This document shows, piece after piece, positions 1-11,720 of a DNA stretch of 64,000 nucleotides. The DNA is taken from the NCBI GenBank assembly GCA_034440635.1, contig JAOTON010001685.1, forward strand, positions 1,375,001-1,439,000, given 5' to 3'. The first letter of the stretch is position 1. Each line of letters starts with the position of its first letter. The notes under the pieces were generated by a model. It ran no database searches. It was given only the letters and a program-made list of their open reading frames with translations, and was not told where the DNA came from. A program made the position numbers and the translations under genes. This DNA comes from Lepas anatifera. Taxonomy: Eukaryota > Arthropoda > Thecostraca > Lepadidae.

Positions 1-470
1 GCAACGGTGTTGATAATGACTGCTCATTTCAGTAGCTGTTTTTTCATATATTTAAGCTCATGTCATTAATGAAATCTTTGCAAGGCTGATGCCAATTGTC
101 TCTAAAAATGTACTGGAGTGCAGACAAGGTCTCCCTCCTAATAGGCCTCATCTGTGTAAAATATGGGTGGATGTATTGAAAGTTCACAGAAGTGTGAACG
201 ATGCAAGCGGATTTTGAAATAGTCCATCTCCTGAAATATAAATTATTTTAGTTTTTCTTCCGTTGTGGCTGAGTGCACACAATCGAAGTCAAATTTAGGG
301 ATTTTTCACTTGTCCAATCATGAAAATTCCCCATATAAAACAGGACACCCAAACCTTTCTCTTAAGCTCTCCCTCATAATTCCGCCCACAGTTGTGAGTG
401 GGCACTGGCTAGACTGCAGTTATCGCGGTCTATCCAGACATTAGAATTGAGATATCACATAGGGCCGACT
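1..470. other. Unassigned AT-rich flank
   Basis: No ORF, RNA gene or repeat end that I can support. The sequence is AT-rich and appears once in the window. It is left of the first transposon and probably belongs to the host chromosome. Confidence 0.5.
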
Positions 471-960
471 GCACCTGTGCGGCTTTCCCCAGATCTCGGC
501 CAGAGTTCGCCAATTTTGGCTAATCGCCGAGAGTTCCGGTGTAATCGCCCAGCTCGACACGTGATTGCACGCGCGCCGTCAGCTCAACAGGGCGGACTTG
601 CTGGCCGGCTGGCCCGGTGCCTGGGCAGGTGATGGTCGGCACTTACTCCTATTGCATGCAGTCATGGCTCAGTCTGGCGGCGAATGACTCAATCAGCCGG
701 CAGCACGAGAGAGCGGGGCGGCGCAGGGCTGGCCGGCTGCGGCGGGCGGGTAGCGCGGTGCCGGGGCGGGCCGGCCAACAGCGCTGTTTTACGGCCCAGC
801 TCAGAGCGCTGGGGACTGCGTGCCGACCAATCGCCGCTGTCACTGCCGGGAGATGACATCCATAAGCTGGGCCTGACATCCAGGCGAGGCCACAGTCCTG
901 GGCTTCAGTTCACCCTCTCAGCTGACGCGGCGGGACGGTGGCATGAGCTGCAGAGTTGCT
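471..960. other. GC/CpG-rich patch, CpG-island-like
   Basis: CpG and GGCCGG-type words are dense here, in clear contrast to the AT-rich DNA on both sides. Short ORFs are open in several frames, which is what GC-rich DNA gives by chance. No splice-bounded exon or known domain was recognised. It could be a promoter-type island or simply GC-rich DNA. Confidence 0.3.
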
Positions 961-1604
961 GATATTGAGTTTCATGCAGCCCTGCTTTGTTTTCTGCCGA
1001 ATCGCTCCTCACGGGGAATGGTTTGATATGAACTGCATGAAAAAATCACAAACTCAGTGTAATCTAACATTGGACTGGAGGAGCGGGTGGGTTGTTTTCT
1101 TATCTCCTCGTGTGTGAACTAGTGTCCCATCTATGTAAACCATGGTTCTCGCAATGCCTTTGCCGATTGATTGCCGCATGTTATAAGTGGCATGTATTAG
1201 GAGCTCCGCTTTCTGTATGGGTATCAAGTTTTGACGCCTTTTGATGTCACCTTAATTTTTCACGGCGAAAAAAGCATTCATGAATGATTTGGCAAAACAC
1301 AACGTAGAGATATACACTTTAAAACATGCCACACCATATGCATTGGGACTCGAGAACTTTGTTCTCATAATTTGTTTGTCCATGCTAACATGTGCACTAG
1401 AGGGAGCCCCGGAGGTCCCAGCTATTTTTTTCAAGGCGGCTAAAGAGCTGTTTGCGAGAGAAAAAAGATACTCGCTGACATTTCAAAGGTCTGATGAGTG
1501 CGTCTATTGGTGAAGTGAATTTTAAAATCGATCCAAACAAATTCTTATAGGTTTTCAAAATCACACTTTTTGTTGGAATTAGTGCAATGGCACTGTCACA
1601 CCAG
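961..1604. other. Unassigned DNA left of element A
   Basis: Ordinary AT-rich sequence with no recognised gene or repeat. It ends in the left copy of the target-site duplication of the 11.8-kb transposon. Confidence 0.5.
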
Positions 1605-1612
1605 CTTGCATG
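1605..1612. repeat. Left target-site duplication of element A (CTTGCATG)
   Basis: The 8 bp CTTGCATG directly precedes the element terminus CAGAGACGG. The identical 8 bp follow the other terminus at 13419-13426. An 8-bp duplication is typical of hAT transposases. Confidence 0.93.
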
Positions 1613-1660
1613 CAGAGACGGCGGATTCCATTTTCGAGAAGTGGTGCAAGATTTTCTGGA
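1613..1660 (+). repeat. Left terminal inverted repeat and subterminal motif of element A
   Basis: The terminus CAGAGACGGCGGATTCCA is followed by a subterminal GTGGTGCAA at 1641-1649. The same 9-mer occurs three times, in both orientations, in the opposite terminal module. This marks it as a candidate transposase-binding site. Confidence 0.8.
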
Positions 1661-1683
1661 GGGGGCGCCTTCCTCCCCAGGGG

Positions 1684-2562
1684 GCGCCATCATCTCTTGG
1701 GGGGCGCCTTTGCTATCCAATGGCCTTCTGCAGAAACTCTTTGGACTCGGCGTGCGAGGCCACTTGGGGTGGTTTATTTCTAATATTCCAAAAAATAGGT
1801 ATTTTAGATTTCGCGTAAACTCAGTCGTATCGGATTGGCATCAGCAACAGAGTAGCATAGCCCAGGATTCTGCGATATTCATAGCCTTGTTTGCAGTTAT
1901 GACCAATGATATTGCAGACACTTCCCGCAAACATACGTCACGTGTTTTTCGTTGAAGACTTCACAATATGTGTGACAGTGTCTACTACAGCAGCTGCGCA
2001 GAGGCGGCTGCAGCTTGGCCTTGACATATTGCAGCAATGGATCACACGCAATGGACTAAAATTTTCAAGTTCAAAGACATAGTGCATGCACTTTTATAAT
2101 AGACATTGAGACTGAATACCCGATTTTGTAAATTCGCGGAAATCCGAGCGACGTTGTAGCAGAAACCAGATTTATCAAGCTCACACTCGATAAGCTTTCA
2201 TATGTGCCACACCTGAAGGATTTCCGCAAAAAAATGTTTCGATACGCTGAATACTGAAGATGTTGACGAGGATGAGATACCGTGCAGATAGAGAAATATT
2301 TCTCATGCTATACACGTTATACGCTTATCGCCTATATATACGTTATGCGCACGCTATACGCTCATTGTTATACGCTACGTTATAAGCTTCTTATGCTGTA
2401 TAGATCACTTATTCGTCCGAAGATCGAGTACGGCTGTGTCAGAGCCGCATGACGAAATCCATGGAGCGAAGCGGATTGAGATTTCTCAAGAGGCTCTATT
2501 CTGGCCGTTTGGCGGTTCTGACAGTTGATACCAGGGATCTGCAATTGTGTAGGGTGATTGCC
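1684..2562 (+). pseudogene. Degraded non-LTR retrotransposon reverse transcriptase (Jockey/I-like)
   Basis: The fragment encodes the palm and thumb part of a non-LTR reverse transcriptase, split by frameshifts and stops. The stretch just before 1930 matches the usual region leading up to the GxPQGS-type motif, ending near MTNDI. The catalytic motif, normally YADD or FADD, is read as F-V-E-D-F at 1948-1962, so the first aspartate is replaced by glutamate. Next come the usual WITRNGLKFSSSKT block and, after more breaks, a thumb block containing LYRSLIRPKIEYGC near 2396-2440. It is inactive. The same fragment is in the second copy at 29880-30721 on the minus strand, so it was carried along with the transposon. 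The clade assignment rests on motif style only. Confidence 0.7.
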
Positions 2563-3590
2563 CTTTTACGCTAGACGCCCAAACTAAGGCCCCTGAATTT
2601 AAACTCAAAATAGTTTTTGAGAAATTTTGGAACAAATGTTTTCAATTTTGCATTTTTATCATTTTTATTTCTTAAGCGACGAACTTGAAATTTGCCTCCT
2701 TTTGAATAAGCAACAAGGCCACCTAAGAAAAAAGGTTCGAACTGGTCCGACAATATTTATTACTCCAAAACGCAGTATTTCTAGTACAAGCAAAAAGATA
2801 TTGAAATTTGACAGCCGACTTGTAAGCTCGAAATGTCAGAAGGCACGATTCAGTTAGTTTAAAGACAGCCACGTGGAGGCAGCTACGTCAATTTTCTTGT
2901 GCTTAGGCATAGTTTCCAGTGGAAAACGTAAAATTCTGACCTAGTTTTTGCCATTTTGCCGGAGGACTACATTTTTGCTCATTTCATTTAAATCTTAATC
3001 TCTCGCGATCTAATGCGCCGATTTGACTTTTCATTTCAAATAATGAAAGAACATTGCTTCCGCCTGATAATATTCGGAGATGGATATCGTGATAATAAAA
3101 TTCATTGTCTTATATGTATAAATATAATTTTAGTAGAAAACCTTTTATTTGCAGCTTTTCGGTTCAGAGCACATGTCATTCACAAGCTCAGAATTGACAT
3201 GGCTGAATAGGAAAATTAATTGCAGTCATTCAATTCATTTACACTACCCACTTATCTCCAACGGCTTTCGAGTAATTCGTCCGAAAGGGTATTTCAAGGA
3301 GCTAAATTTCTCGGAACATGTTTGCTTCTCACCATGGTTTCAAGTCCTCAAAATGAATGGAAGTAGATGCAATTTGGCATAAAGCTAGCTTAGGGTCCTG
3401 GGTCGCCGATACAAGTGATTCTAGGCGAATCTAATGTTTGGTTCGTCTTCCAGAAGCAGCTTTATACCATGCCTTTTCTGTACGAACACAACACCCGGCG
3501 CCACGATCACGGCATCGTTTTGATTGCGTGATACCGGCCAGTGACCTCCTGACGGGTCACAGGTGTAGGGTTAGTGGGAGTCGGTACAGT
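2563..3590. other. AT-rich interior of element A
   Basis: AT-rich sequence shared with the second copy. The short ORFs at 2627-2857, 3013-3210 and 3149-3382 show no recognised motif. Just upstream, at about 2295-2395, is a run of short TATACGCT/TATACGTT words that could form weak hairpins. Confidence 0.5.
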
Positions 3591-3668
3591 GTGGCGCAGT
3601 GGTCTAGTGGTTAGAGGTCCTGTCTCGTGATGAGGGGTGCGCGGGTCGAATCCGGGGTTAACTGCGGG
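3591..3668 (+). repeat. tRNA-derived SINE head (pol III A and B boxes)
   Basis: An A box TGGTCTAGTGG at 3600-3610 fits the pol III consensus. A B box GGGTCGAATCC lies at 3643-3653, about 32 bp downstream, which is normal tRNA spacing. The acceptor start GGCGCAG at 3593 is only partly matched by CTGCGGG after the T arm, and the distance to it is too long. I therefore read it as a tRNA-derived SINE or pseudo-tRNA rather than a working tRNA gene. It is conserved in the second copy. Confidence 0.65.
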
Positions 3669-4830
3669 ATATTTACTATTTATTTCAAAGAAAAGAATGA
3701 TGGCACTGACCTACAGGCTTATGAAGAGATACATTGAGAATGAAATATGGTTGATTTCAGCACATTTTCATGCGGCTCTCCTGCGCCGGTGGGGGGTTAT
3801 CCCAGGTCGCAGACCGGGGTTGCGTATGAGGCCACTCCTTAGTCCGCGAAAAAGATTATCGATATGTCCGTCATCTCGCTATCAGAATAGTAACAGGAGC
3901 GTTCCAAGCTTCACCCATAATAAGCATGCTAGTGGAAATTAGTGAAATACCGCTACAAATGCGCAGTAAGATACTCGCTTTGCATTAAGCCATTAAAAGG
4001 AATATGGAACCTTTGGAACGTGATTTTAACTGAGATAGCCAAGTTGTAAAGCAAATCGGAAAACCAGGTGCTCTATATATCATTTGTCTTGGAACTCGAT
4101 TTTTCCGTAGAAAAAAACTAAAACCTACCCGAAATGTACCTCTCATGTACCTCTCGCCAGGCGGCCATTGTTGTGAGCTGCTGGTGTGACGACATATGCT
4201 GACATCACGATGAGCATCAGCCAATCGAAGCCCTTGAGGTGTTTCGAGTATGGTAGTGGTTGCTAGATCATGACATCATCCAGAGGCAGATATTTATTCA
4301 TTTTTCTAGAGGAGTATTTTAAAAATAAAAGCATTGGGCTTGTTGTACATTTTTCAGAGAAATCATGAGTGGTTTGATTATTTTCGGCTAAAAGTACGCC
4401 TAATTACACAAAATTCCAGGATTTTACCAAGGTGCCACGTTCCCTTTAAAATAAGTTACCAACACGCCCCACATACCAAACATTTTTTTGGCGACGCCTA
4501 CCTCAGTCAGATAGACAGTGGCTCGCGTTTTGCAACCCGTCACCAGGGAGTGAGAGTCTGTGCCTGGCTGGCACAGGCTGGTATCGACAGCAATCTCGTC
4601 GAACCACATGAAGCAGCTGTTATTGAACCATAGCTCATCTCGACAGTTAACACGAACACAACCTACGCCAACAAAGCAAAAATTTGCCTCCTGAACCGAC
4701 GCGCCAGTATTTTATGAACTTGCTTGCGGAGCCGTTCGAAAACCATGTCTGTTTCTATATAGACGGTTGCAAAAGAAAGTGACAATGGCACAGGGCGTGC
4801 ATTTGTTGGTGACGATGTTGAGAAGTTTTC
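3669..4830. other. Interior of element A, possibly SINE tail and unknown repeat
   Basis: Contains the ORFs 3637-3942 (plus), 3985-4224 (minus) and 4334-4633 (plus, with a minus-strand alternative at 4424-4609). None shows a domain I recognise. All are shared with the inverted copy, so conservation between the copies reflects recent duplication and not selection. Confidence 0.45.
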
Positions 4831-5040
4831 TAGTTTGCCTTACGAAGGATCCATTTTTACTTCAGGGCTGTACTCCATTTTTTTTGCTGTTTGGACCAGG
4901 TGTCTAAGCTGATGGTGAGGAAGTTTGCGATTTTTACCGATTCGCTGTCTTATCTGCAGACATTGAAGCCATTTTATTTCTATAATGCGTCGTCACCTTG
5001 GCAGGCCATGCTGAAGATGACTGGATCTTCTGTGTGCACT
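4831..5040 (+). pseudogene. RNase H fragment of a plus-strand non-LTR element
   Basis: Plus-strand translation around 4926-4970 gives FAIFTDSLSYLQTL. This is the typical core around the third catalytic aspartate of the RNase H domain in I/Jockey-like elements (consensus fxIFTDSlSalqaL). An SIF/GLYSIFFA stretch lies upstream. Stops follow quickly. It probably belongs to the same plus-strand retroelement as the reverse transcriptase at 1684-2562, separated by later insertions. The segment is missing from the second transposon copy. Confidence 0.6.
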
Positions 5041-6512
5041 GATTAGTCCAGTAGGAAGACACAGGCAGTTTGGATGGCTACCATCTCAGCCTGAAAACTC
5101 GAGCAGAGCGAGCCTGCTGGTCGCCTGAGCTCATGCTGTTCTCTGTCTGGTGACTCGATGAAGACCCAGCTCCCCCGCTCGTGACCCCTCCGTGCACTGA
5201 CCCGTCGGTCCACACCCATGTGGCACATTGAGTCAGGGAAGCGAGGTGGGGGAGAGCTACTCGCTTCTTCCGGACAGGTGGCGCTCCTGATGTCAGTGGG
5301 CCCATGTCTAGTTGAAATGTGACTCACTCTCCTGATACCCACAGTGGAAGACGTCGAGGAAGGAAAGACTCGATGGGGAGGGAGATGCCTGCTTGATCCC
5401 ACATGTCTTTGCCCACCTGCCGCCACCCGGTCACCGAGGAGAGTCGAGAGGGCGCTGTCGCCTCCGCACGTCTTCACAGAGGGTCTTCAGGCGGCAGGGT
5501 ATGGAATTTCACCAGCAGTCGGGTCGCGAGTACCCTCCTTCTGGCCGCTACGCGGGGAGTCTTAACTCGGCTGGGAGTGGAGTGGGTGCATCCTGTGATG
5601 ATACGCGCCGACGCTCTCATTTTGCGTTCCAGCAGCTCGACATGAAATGGCGGTGTGGCGTGGAGCCACGCTGCGGCCGCTTACTCCATCGCTCCTCTCA
5701 CGTAGCCAGTAGCGACGGTTCGGAGGTGCTGTTCGTGCAGCCCCCAGTTGCAGCCGGACAGTTGACGTAGGTGGGAGATGCGGGGGTGGACCTTCTCCCA
5801 CAGTCTCTTACAGTGTGGACCGAAATGGAGGAGCCGATCGATGGTGACGCCAAGTAGCTGTAGGGTGTCTCCAGCAGTAACAGACTTCCCGTCGACCTTA
5901 AAATTGAAGGGATCGGCGTCTCTGGCCCACTGGGACATCACCAGTACTTGGATCTTGGCTCCTGATACCACCATTTTGTGCTGTCGGGTCCACTTTATGA
6001 GGGTGCCAGCAGCAGCTTTATTGCGCCCGGTCCTTGGCGACTTGGATGTTGTTGCCTGTGCAGAGAGCCGCCGTATCATCGGCGTACATGTAGGGGAGCA
6101 TCCGGGAACCGCGCAGAGGTCGTCTACCAGCCGAGCCGCCCATACAAAATAAAACTGGCGATAAGACACCTCCTTACGGCAGGCCAGTTCGGAAAATGCG
6201 CTCACTGGAAAGCACACCATTTAGTTCCACCTGGACTCTTCGGTCCCGGAGTCACTGCCAAATCCAGGCCACCGTGCAATTTGACAGCCCCATCTACAGC
6301 AGGCGAACGCGTAGCAGGTGGTGGTCCACTACGTCGTACGCGTGCGCGAAATCAAACGCGACGAGGACGTATTTCTGCGCGGTCTGTCCATCGGGACGGC
6401 GGCTGTGTCTCGATTTGGGCATGCACAGTGCACGCTCACCTCTTCTCTTAAATGAGTCCTGAACTTGACCTGAAGGCGATGGTTGATGGTATAAGTGGAT
6501 GGTCAGTGACAA
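5041..6512 (-). pseudogene. Degraded non-LTR retrotransposon: RT then RNase H (minus strand)
   Basis: Read 5' to 3' on the minus strand. A block with FDFAHAYDVVDHHLLR (near 6300-6360) is the RT motif around the first catalytic aspartate. YADD is encoded at 6075-6086, in another frame. A 179-aa open stretch (5681-6220) then holds LQLLGVTIDRLLHFGPHC, the usual post-catalytic palm/thumb block. Downstream, VWTDGSVHGG (about 5190-5216) and FQAEMVAIQTAC near 5070 are the start and second-acid region of RNase H. Frameshifts separate these blocks, so it is dead. This order (RT then RNase H) is known for I-group and related non-LTR elements. It abuts the plus-strand RNase H fragment tail to tail at about 5040. 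The RNase H part is deleted in the second copy. Confidence 0.75.
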
Positions 6513-7090
6513 AATATACTTGTTTTATCAATCTGAATGGTCTGTTCACTTCGATCTGAACACTGCACATGATCATTAAACGCGCAAATTACAGCCAATA
6601 AACGGAAAAAAGTTATCAATTTATCAAGAGAGTACTTGGACACGTTGAAACTGTTTTCTATTTATTCTAGTACGGCCCATTTATGTCACAAATCACACAT
6701 GCCTATGGCATGATCTATTTCAGCATTCAATCACATGGCTACCGAAATTCTCTTAACACCTCCGAAATTTCACGCACAAGAGCAATTCTCCCATGCTGAT
6801 GAATTGAAGAATATAGATAAAGGTCGATGGAAAATGCCCACATACTTCATTCTGTGTTTATCTTAACGTTTCAACTTCCCTTATATCTCCTTGAGTCTGC
6901 CATCTGGTTCAAACATTATTTTTTAGGAGCAATTAATAATGTGGGTTAAAGTCCGGTTTGTGTTTCCTACAACTTAAAGCTTTTCCGCTGAGGTAATTTT
7001 CTTGGACAGCGCACAGGCCAGGTTCACACTCGCTGCGATTATTTTCAATGTCCTCTCACCATTATCTTACGAATCTTGGCCACGTGGAAA
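6513..7090. other. AT-rich interior of element A
   Basis: No recognised coding or repeat feature. It is shared nearly unchanged with 25900-26506. Confidence 0.5.
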
Positions 7091-7160
7091 GGCAAAATGA
7101 CATAGGCGTAGGAACCGGGGGGGCCAGGGGGCCACTGGCCCCCCCCATTTTTCTGGCATG
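7091..7160. repeat. G-run/C-run palindromic terminus of an embedded repeat
   Basis: A CATAGGCGTAGGAACC-like start is followed by a G7 run, GGCCAGGGGGCCACTGGCC and a C run. A similar CCTACGCCTATG string appears at about 50445, and GGCC-rich palindromes recur at 51376-51405. It looks like the end of a dispersed DNA element whose other end I cannot place. Confidence 0.45.
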
Positions 7161-7239
7161 GGCCCCCGCAACGGAGATAAGAATATCAACAACTGTAATA
7201 TCAAGCAAGAAACTCAAACTGTCCCGATAGCTTGCCCCG

Positions 7240-10200
7240 GAACCCCGTTAAACTTACCTGTGCCCCTAAACTAAGTTGAGGTCCTATGAGTTGATTTTAA
7301 GGTCCCCTAAGCTTCTCGGGGCCCCTGAACTGGCCTCTGATGCCATACGAGCTAATCTGGGCCTCTTGAGCCGAACTGAGCGCCCCTGAGATGGTTTGGG
7401 CAGCATGAACTGTTCTAGGATGCCTAAACTGAGCTAGGAGCCGTGACCTTAAACAGGGCCCCGTGAGTTGGCCAGAACCTATATCCACCGACCTGGGGGG
7501 CCCCTGAGCTGAGCTGGGACTGTAAAGTTAATATTGCCCCTTGAGCTAATCTGGATCCCCTGTGATGCACAGAAGACCCTAAACTTATCTGAGGCCCCTG
7601 CACAGGAATAGGGCCCCTGCTCTGAAATTTGGTTATAAGCTTTAATTGAAACCCTGAAATGTTCTGAAGCCCCAAATATGCCGAAAGGGGCCCCTGGATG
7701 ATCCGGGCCCTTAAGTTTATCTGGTCATCAGAGCTAATATAGGCCTCTGTGTTGAACTGAGGGCTCCTGAGATGGTCTGGGATCCCTATAAGGCTTTACA
7801 GCCACTGACCGGGCGGCCGAGAGCTTGAATGGGCCCCTTGAGATGTTCTGACAGTGGTGTAGCCAGGGGAGGGGGGTCTCAGGGGTCCGCGGACCCCCTT
7901 GGGCTGACCTTATGCACTAAAAACACAAAAATTGATTTCGGGGGCCCCTGAGCTTGGTCTCGGGGGGGGGGCTCCCGAGCTTGGTCTCAGGAGGCCCCCG
8001 ATAATCGGTATCGAGGGCTCCAGAGTACCGAATATTGATCTTGGGGGACCCCTGTGCTCAGTCTCAGGGGGTCCCGAGCTTGGCCTCAGGGCCCCCGAGC
8101 TTGGTCTTAGGGCCCCTCCCCCGAGCTCGGTCTCACGGGCCTTTCGATCTTGGTCTCACGGGCCTTTCAATTTTGGTCTCAGGAGCCCCTGAGCTTGGTC
8201 TCAGAGGCCCCGAGCTTGGTGTCTGGGGGCCCTCCGAGCCTGGTCTCAGGGAGCTTCCGAGCTTAGTCTCAGGGGGCCCTTCGAGTTTGGAATCAGGGCC
8301 CCCGAGCTTGGTCTCAGGGCCCCGAGCTTGGTCTCAGGGCCCCCGAGCTTGGTCTCAGGGACCCCCGAGCTTGGTCTCAGGGATGCCCCCAAGCTTGGTC
8401 TCAGGCTCCCCTCTCCCCGAGCTTAGTGTCAGGGGCCCTCGAGCTTGGTCTCAGGGAGGCATCCGAGGGCATCTGATGCATAAGGCTGACCGTATGCACT
8501 GGAAAACACGAGCATTGGTCTCGGGGGCCCTGATCTTGGTCTCAGGGGGCCCGAGCTTGGTCTCAGGGGTTCAGGGCCCCCCTCGGGGTGCCCCCGACTA
8601 TTGATATCGAGGGACTCATGAGTGAGGCACGAGCATTGACCTCATGAGACCCAGAGTTTGGTCCCAGGGGCCCCCAGGCCTGGGTTCAGGACCCCCGAGC
8701 ATCGGCATCGAGGGGCTCCAGAGCACCGAGCATTAGTCTTGGGGGGGGCTCGAAATATTGATCTTGAGGGCCCCGGAACATCGGTGTCGAGTTACTCCTG
8801 AGAAAAGCGCGAGCGTGGGTCTAAGGATGCCCCTGAGCCTGATCTAAGTGGGACCCCGAGCTTAGTCTTAGGACCCCCCGGGCATCAGCATCAAGGGGCT
8901 CCGGAGTATTGGTCTAGGGGAGCAATTATTTTAGAAGCCTCCAAATGGTGATTTCAGAGGGCCCCCGAAAGTATGGATGCAGTGGTGTAGCCAAGGGGGC
9001 CCTAGGCGTCCGCAGACCCCCACCCCTTGGGCCAATCTGAACCACTGCAAAGGATTCTCTGATCACGGGGCCCCCAGAGTCAGTCTCAGGGGCCCCTGAA
9101 GATTCGTTCTCAGGGCGTCCCGAGTCGGCCTCACGGCCCCCGCCCTGAGAGTCGGTCTCAAGGCCCCCGAAAGTAGATTTTAGGGGCCCTAGAGGGTTGG
9201 TCTCAGGGGCCCCAAAATTCGGTATCAGGGACCCCGGGAGTCTGTCTCAGGGGAGGGGGCCGAGCTAGTCTCAGGGGCCCCCCAGAGAGTGGTTCTCAGG
9301 GCCCTGCAACATAGTCTATTTCGGGGGGCCCCTGAGAGTCAGTCTCAGAGAACCCCAAGAGTCGGTCAAGGGGACCCCAAGAGTCTGTCTTAGGGGACCC
9401 CGAGATTCGGTCTCGGGGTCCCCCTGAGAGTCTGTCTCAGAGAACCCCAAGAGTCAGTCTCAGAGCACCCCAAGAGTCGGTCTCAGGGGGCCCTCATAGT
9501 CTCACGGGCTTCTCTCTCAGGAGTCAATATTTAGTTTCAGGTGGCCCCGAGAGTTAATCCGGGGGTCCGAGAGTTAGTCTAATTTGATCCGCAGAGTGCT
9601 GGTTTCAGGGGGCCCCAGAGGGGTAGTTTTGGGAGCCCTCGAGATTTAGCCTCAGGCTGTGCCCCCCCCAGAGTTTTGGTATAAGCAGCCCCGAGAGTCA
9701 ATCTCAGGGAGCACCCAAAAGTTAGTCGCAGAGGGCTCCCGGTTGTCAGTCTCAGAGACATCCGAGAGTTAATCTCGGGGTTCTGAGAGTAATTTCCAGA
9801 GGTGCTCCCGAGTTTTGGTCTCACGGGCCTGGAGTTAGCCTTAGGCCCGCGAGAGCTAATCTGTAGCCTCCGAGTCAGTCTCAGGAACGCCAAAGACTCA
9901 GTCTCAGAGGTGATTCCACCCCCCCCCGGGTGTTTGTCTCAGGTGCGCCCTAGAGTAAGTCTCAGAGGGCTGTCGGAAGTCATTCCCAGCCACCCTCCCC
10001 CACCCCAAAGACAGCCTCAGGGGACCCCAATAGCTAATCTGGATGACCACGATACTCAGTCTCAGCCCCCCCCTCCAGAGCAAATCTGGGGGGCCCAATA
10101 ATTAGTCTCAGAGGTGCTGCTGATAACTAATCTCAGGAAACCCGAGAGATTCTCAGGAGCTCCCAGTTTTGATCAAGAGGCGCCGTGAATCGGTCTCCGA

Positions 10201-10275
10201 GACCCACTGAGATCTAATCGGGAGAGCGGCCGAAAATTAGCTTTGTGAGCGCCGCCAAGTGTTGGTCTTAGGTGG
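7240..10275. repeat. GGCCCC-type minisatellite array inside element A
   Basis: About 3 kb of degenerate short units, roughly 22-30 bp each. The strongest form is CCCCGAGCTTGGTCTCAGGG (8040-8460). From 9050 to 9950 it grades into AGAGTCGGTCTCAGGGGCCC, and before 7850 into GGGGCCCCTGAGCTGGTCTGG. Two internal sites, near 7854 and 8978, read CAGTGGTGTAGCC, a hAT-like terminus, each followed by similar sequence. The array may therefore include tandem copies of a smaller element. The long ORFs here (for example 8035-8604) are translated repeats. Confidence 0.85.
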
Positions 10276-10640
10276 CCCCAGAGCTCAAATAAAAAATTTC
10301 AAAACCATATGCCTCGGAAAAAATGTACCTACCCCTATTGCGTACTAAAAAAGCACAAATTGAAACATGTCGATCAGGCACCATTATCGAAGGAAAGGCA
10401 AAAATTAATCTAGTTTTACCATAAGAGCAAATCGAACAGGGAATTGGGCACTTTAGTCAAATTTTAATATATTAACTTAACACCAATAACTACATTCCTA
10501 AATATTCTGAAATAAACAACTTTCCAACATTTTCGTAGGAAACCAGACAAACAAGGGTAATGACAGAAATTGATGAGCATAATCCCATAAAGAAAAATAG
10601 GTATGAAAGGTTGAAAATAACAAGGAGACAAGTTTGAAAT
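10276..10640. other. AT-rich segment between minisatellites of element A
   Basis: No gene recognised. It is repeated in the inverted copy at about 22400-22765. Confidence 0.5.
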
Positions 10641-10920
10641 ATCCAGGGAGCAAAGGGGAGGGGCAGATGCAGCCCCCGATCGATCCTCGGCGCCCCCTGA
10701 AATGGTCACGGCGCCCCCTGAAAGGTCGATGGCACTCGCCTGAAGTGGCGCTTCCCACTCTCCCCCAGGATGCGAAAATCGGTGCTCACCGATAGGATTT
10801 TACGCCCACCTGGTAGGTTTTTCCGGTCAAAAGTGGCGCCCCCTGCTCCGGATGGCGCCCCCCGGGAAGGTGCTCCCCTCCGATTGGCAATCCTGGATCT
10901 GCCTATGGATCCGTCACTGT
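10641..10920. repeat. GGCGCC-rich MITE-like segment
   Basis: Repeated GGCGCCCCCTGAAA-type words end in ATCCTGGATCTGCCTATGGATCCGTCACTG near 10890-10919 (written here only as a description of the right end). The segment is clearly related to the complete small element at 14318-14571, which shares its order of motifs. The right end carries two different hAT-like termini next to each other, CCTATG and then GTCACTG, so one element is nested at the edge of another. Confidence 0.6.
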
Positions 10921-11264
10921 TCAAGAGCAAACAATTCACAGAAAAAGCCGGAAGATATCAAATGTTAGCGGGGAGTGGTGCCGCCAAGATAATTGATGAT
11001 GCTAACAAATTGTTTAGTTATGTGGATAAAATAATTGGGTCGCCACACGGGATTGGAAGGGGACTCCTGCCTTCTTATGAGATGGGCAGTGTGCTAAAAA
11101 TATATCGTCAAGTCAATATCAAATTATCAACATTTAGTTTTATACAGTGCACTGTTTACTGCAGTGATATAAGAGTGCTCTGTCCTTTTTCTGTGGGTTT
11201 ATGACACCCGGTAGGGTTCGTTTTAGCCTCAAATATGGCTTTTGTGGTATTTATTTGGCCATTT
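10921..11264. other. AT-rich segment of element A
   Basis: No recognised feature. Shared with the inverted copy. Confidence 0.45.
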
Positions 11265-11720
11265 GGCCGCCCCGGTTGCTCGGTTGGTAGAGCGTCGGGC
11301 TCCGGCCCGCTGCTGAGAAGCATGCAGTGGCAGTGCATGTCCAGGCTTGAGATCGGTTCCCCTGAGACGCTCCGGCGCTCAATCGTTTGCCCGACGTAGG
11401 TCGGCTGGCAACTGACTGATGAGAGGGTGACCTGAGCGAGGCGGCCATCCCTGTGCTTTGTGGGAGGTTAAACTTTGGCTTCTAAATCAACCCTTCATTG
11501 TGGGCGTTACTCGTTCGGGTGGTGGGGTCGCGGTCTCCGTGACAAGTCCCTTGAGGACTGTAATGAGACTCAGACTCCAACAGCCGTACTGGGAAGAACT
11601 TGGACGAAATTTATAAAAAACAAGATTTTTTAGTGCAAATACAATTTGAACCTTTTGGCCTTTTCGCAAACCCGGTTTGGCCTTTTTTCCGTTAAAAAAA
11701 CCCGCAGTCCAGGGCAGCAT
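11265..11720 (+). repeat. Second tRNA-derived SINE with body
   Basis: The tRNA-like head has TTGCTCGGTTGGTAGAGCG as its A box (11277 onward) and GATCGGTTCCC as its B box (11351-11361). The A-to-B distance is about 66 bp, longer than in a normal tRNA, so an insertion or an unusual SINE head is likely. The body up to about 11720 contains no gene. It is also present in the second copy at 21321-21776. Confidence 0.6.

Noticed and set aside
3591..3668. Functional tRNA gene
   Set aside because: A and B boxes are good, but the acceptor stem and T-arm spacing do not fit. A SINE head is more likely.
8035..8604. 189-aa ORF and its 196-aa counterpart at 24385-24975
   Set aside because: Translation of the GGCCCC minisatellite. 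The peptide repeats follow the DNA unit, and frames are open because the unit lacks stops.
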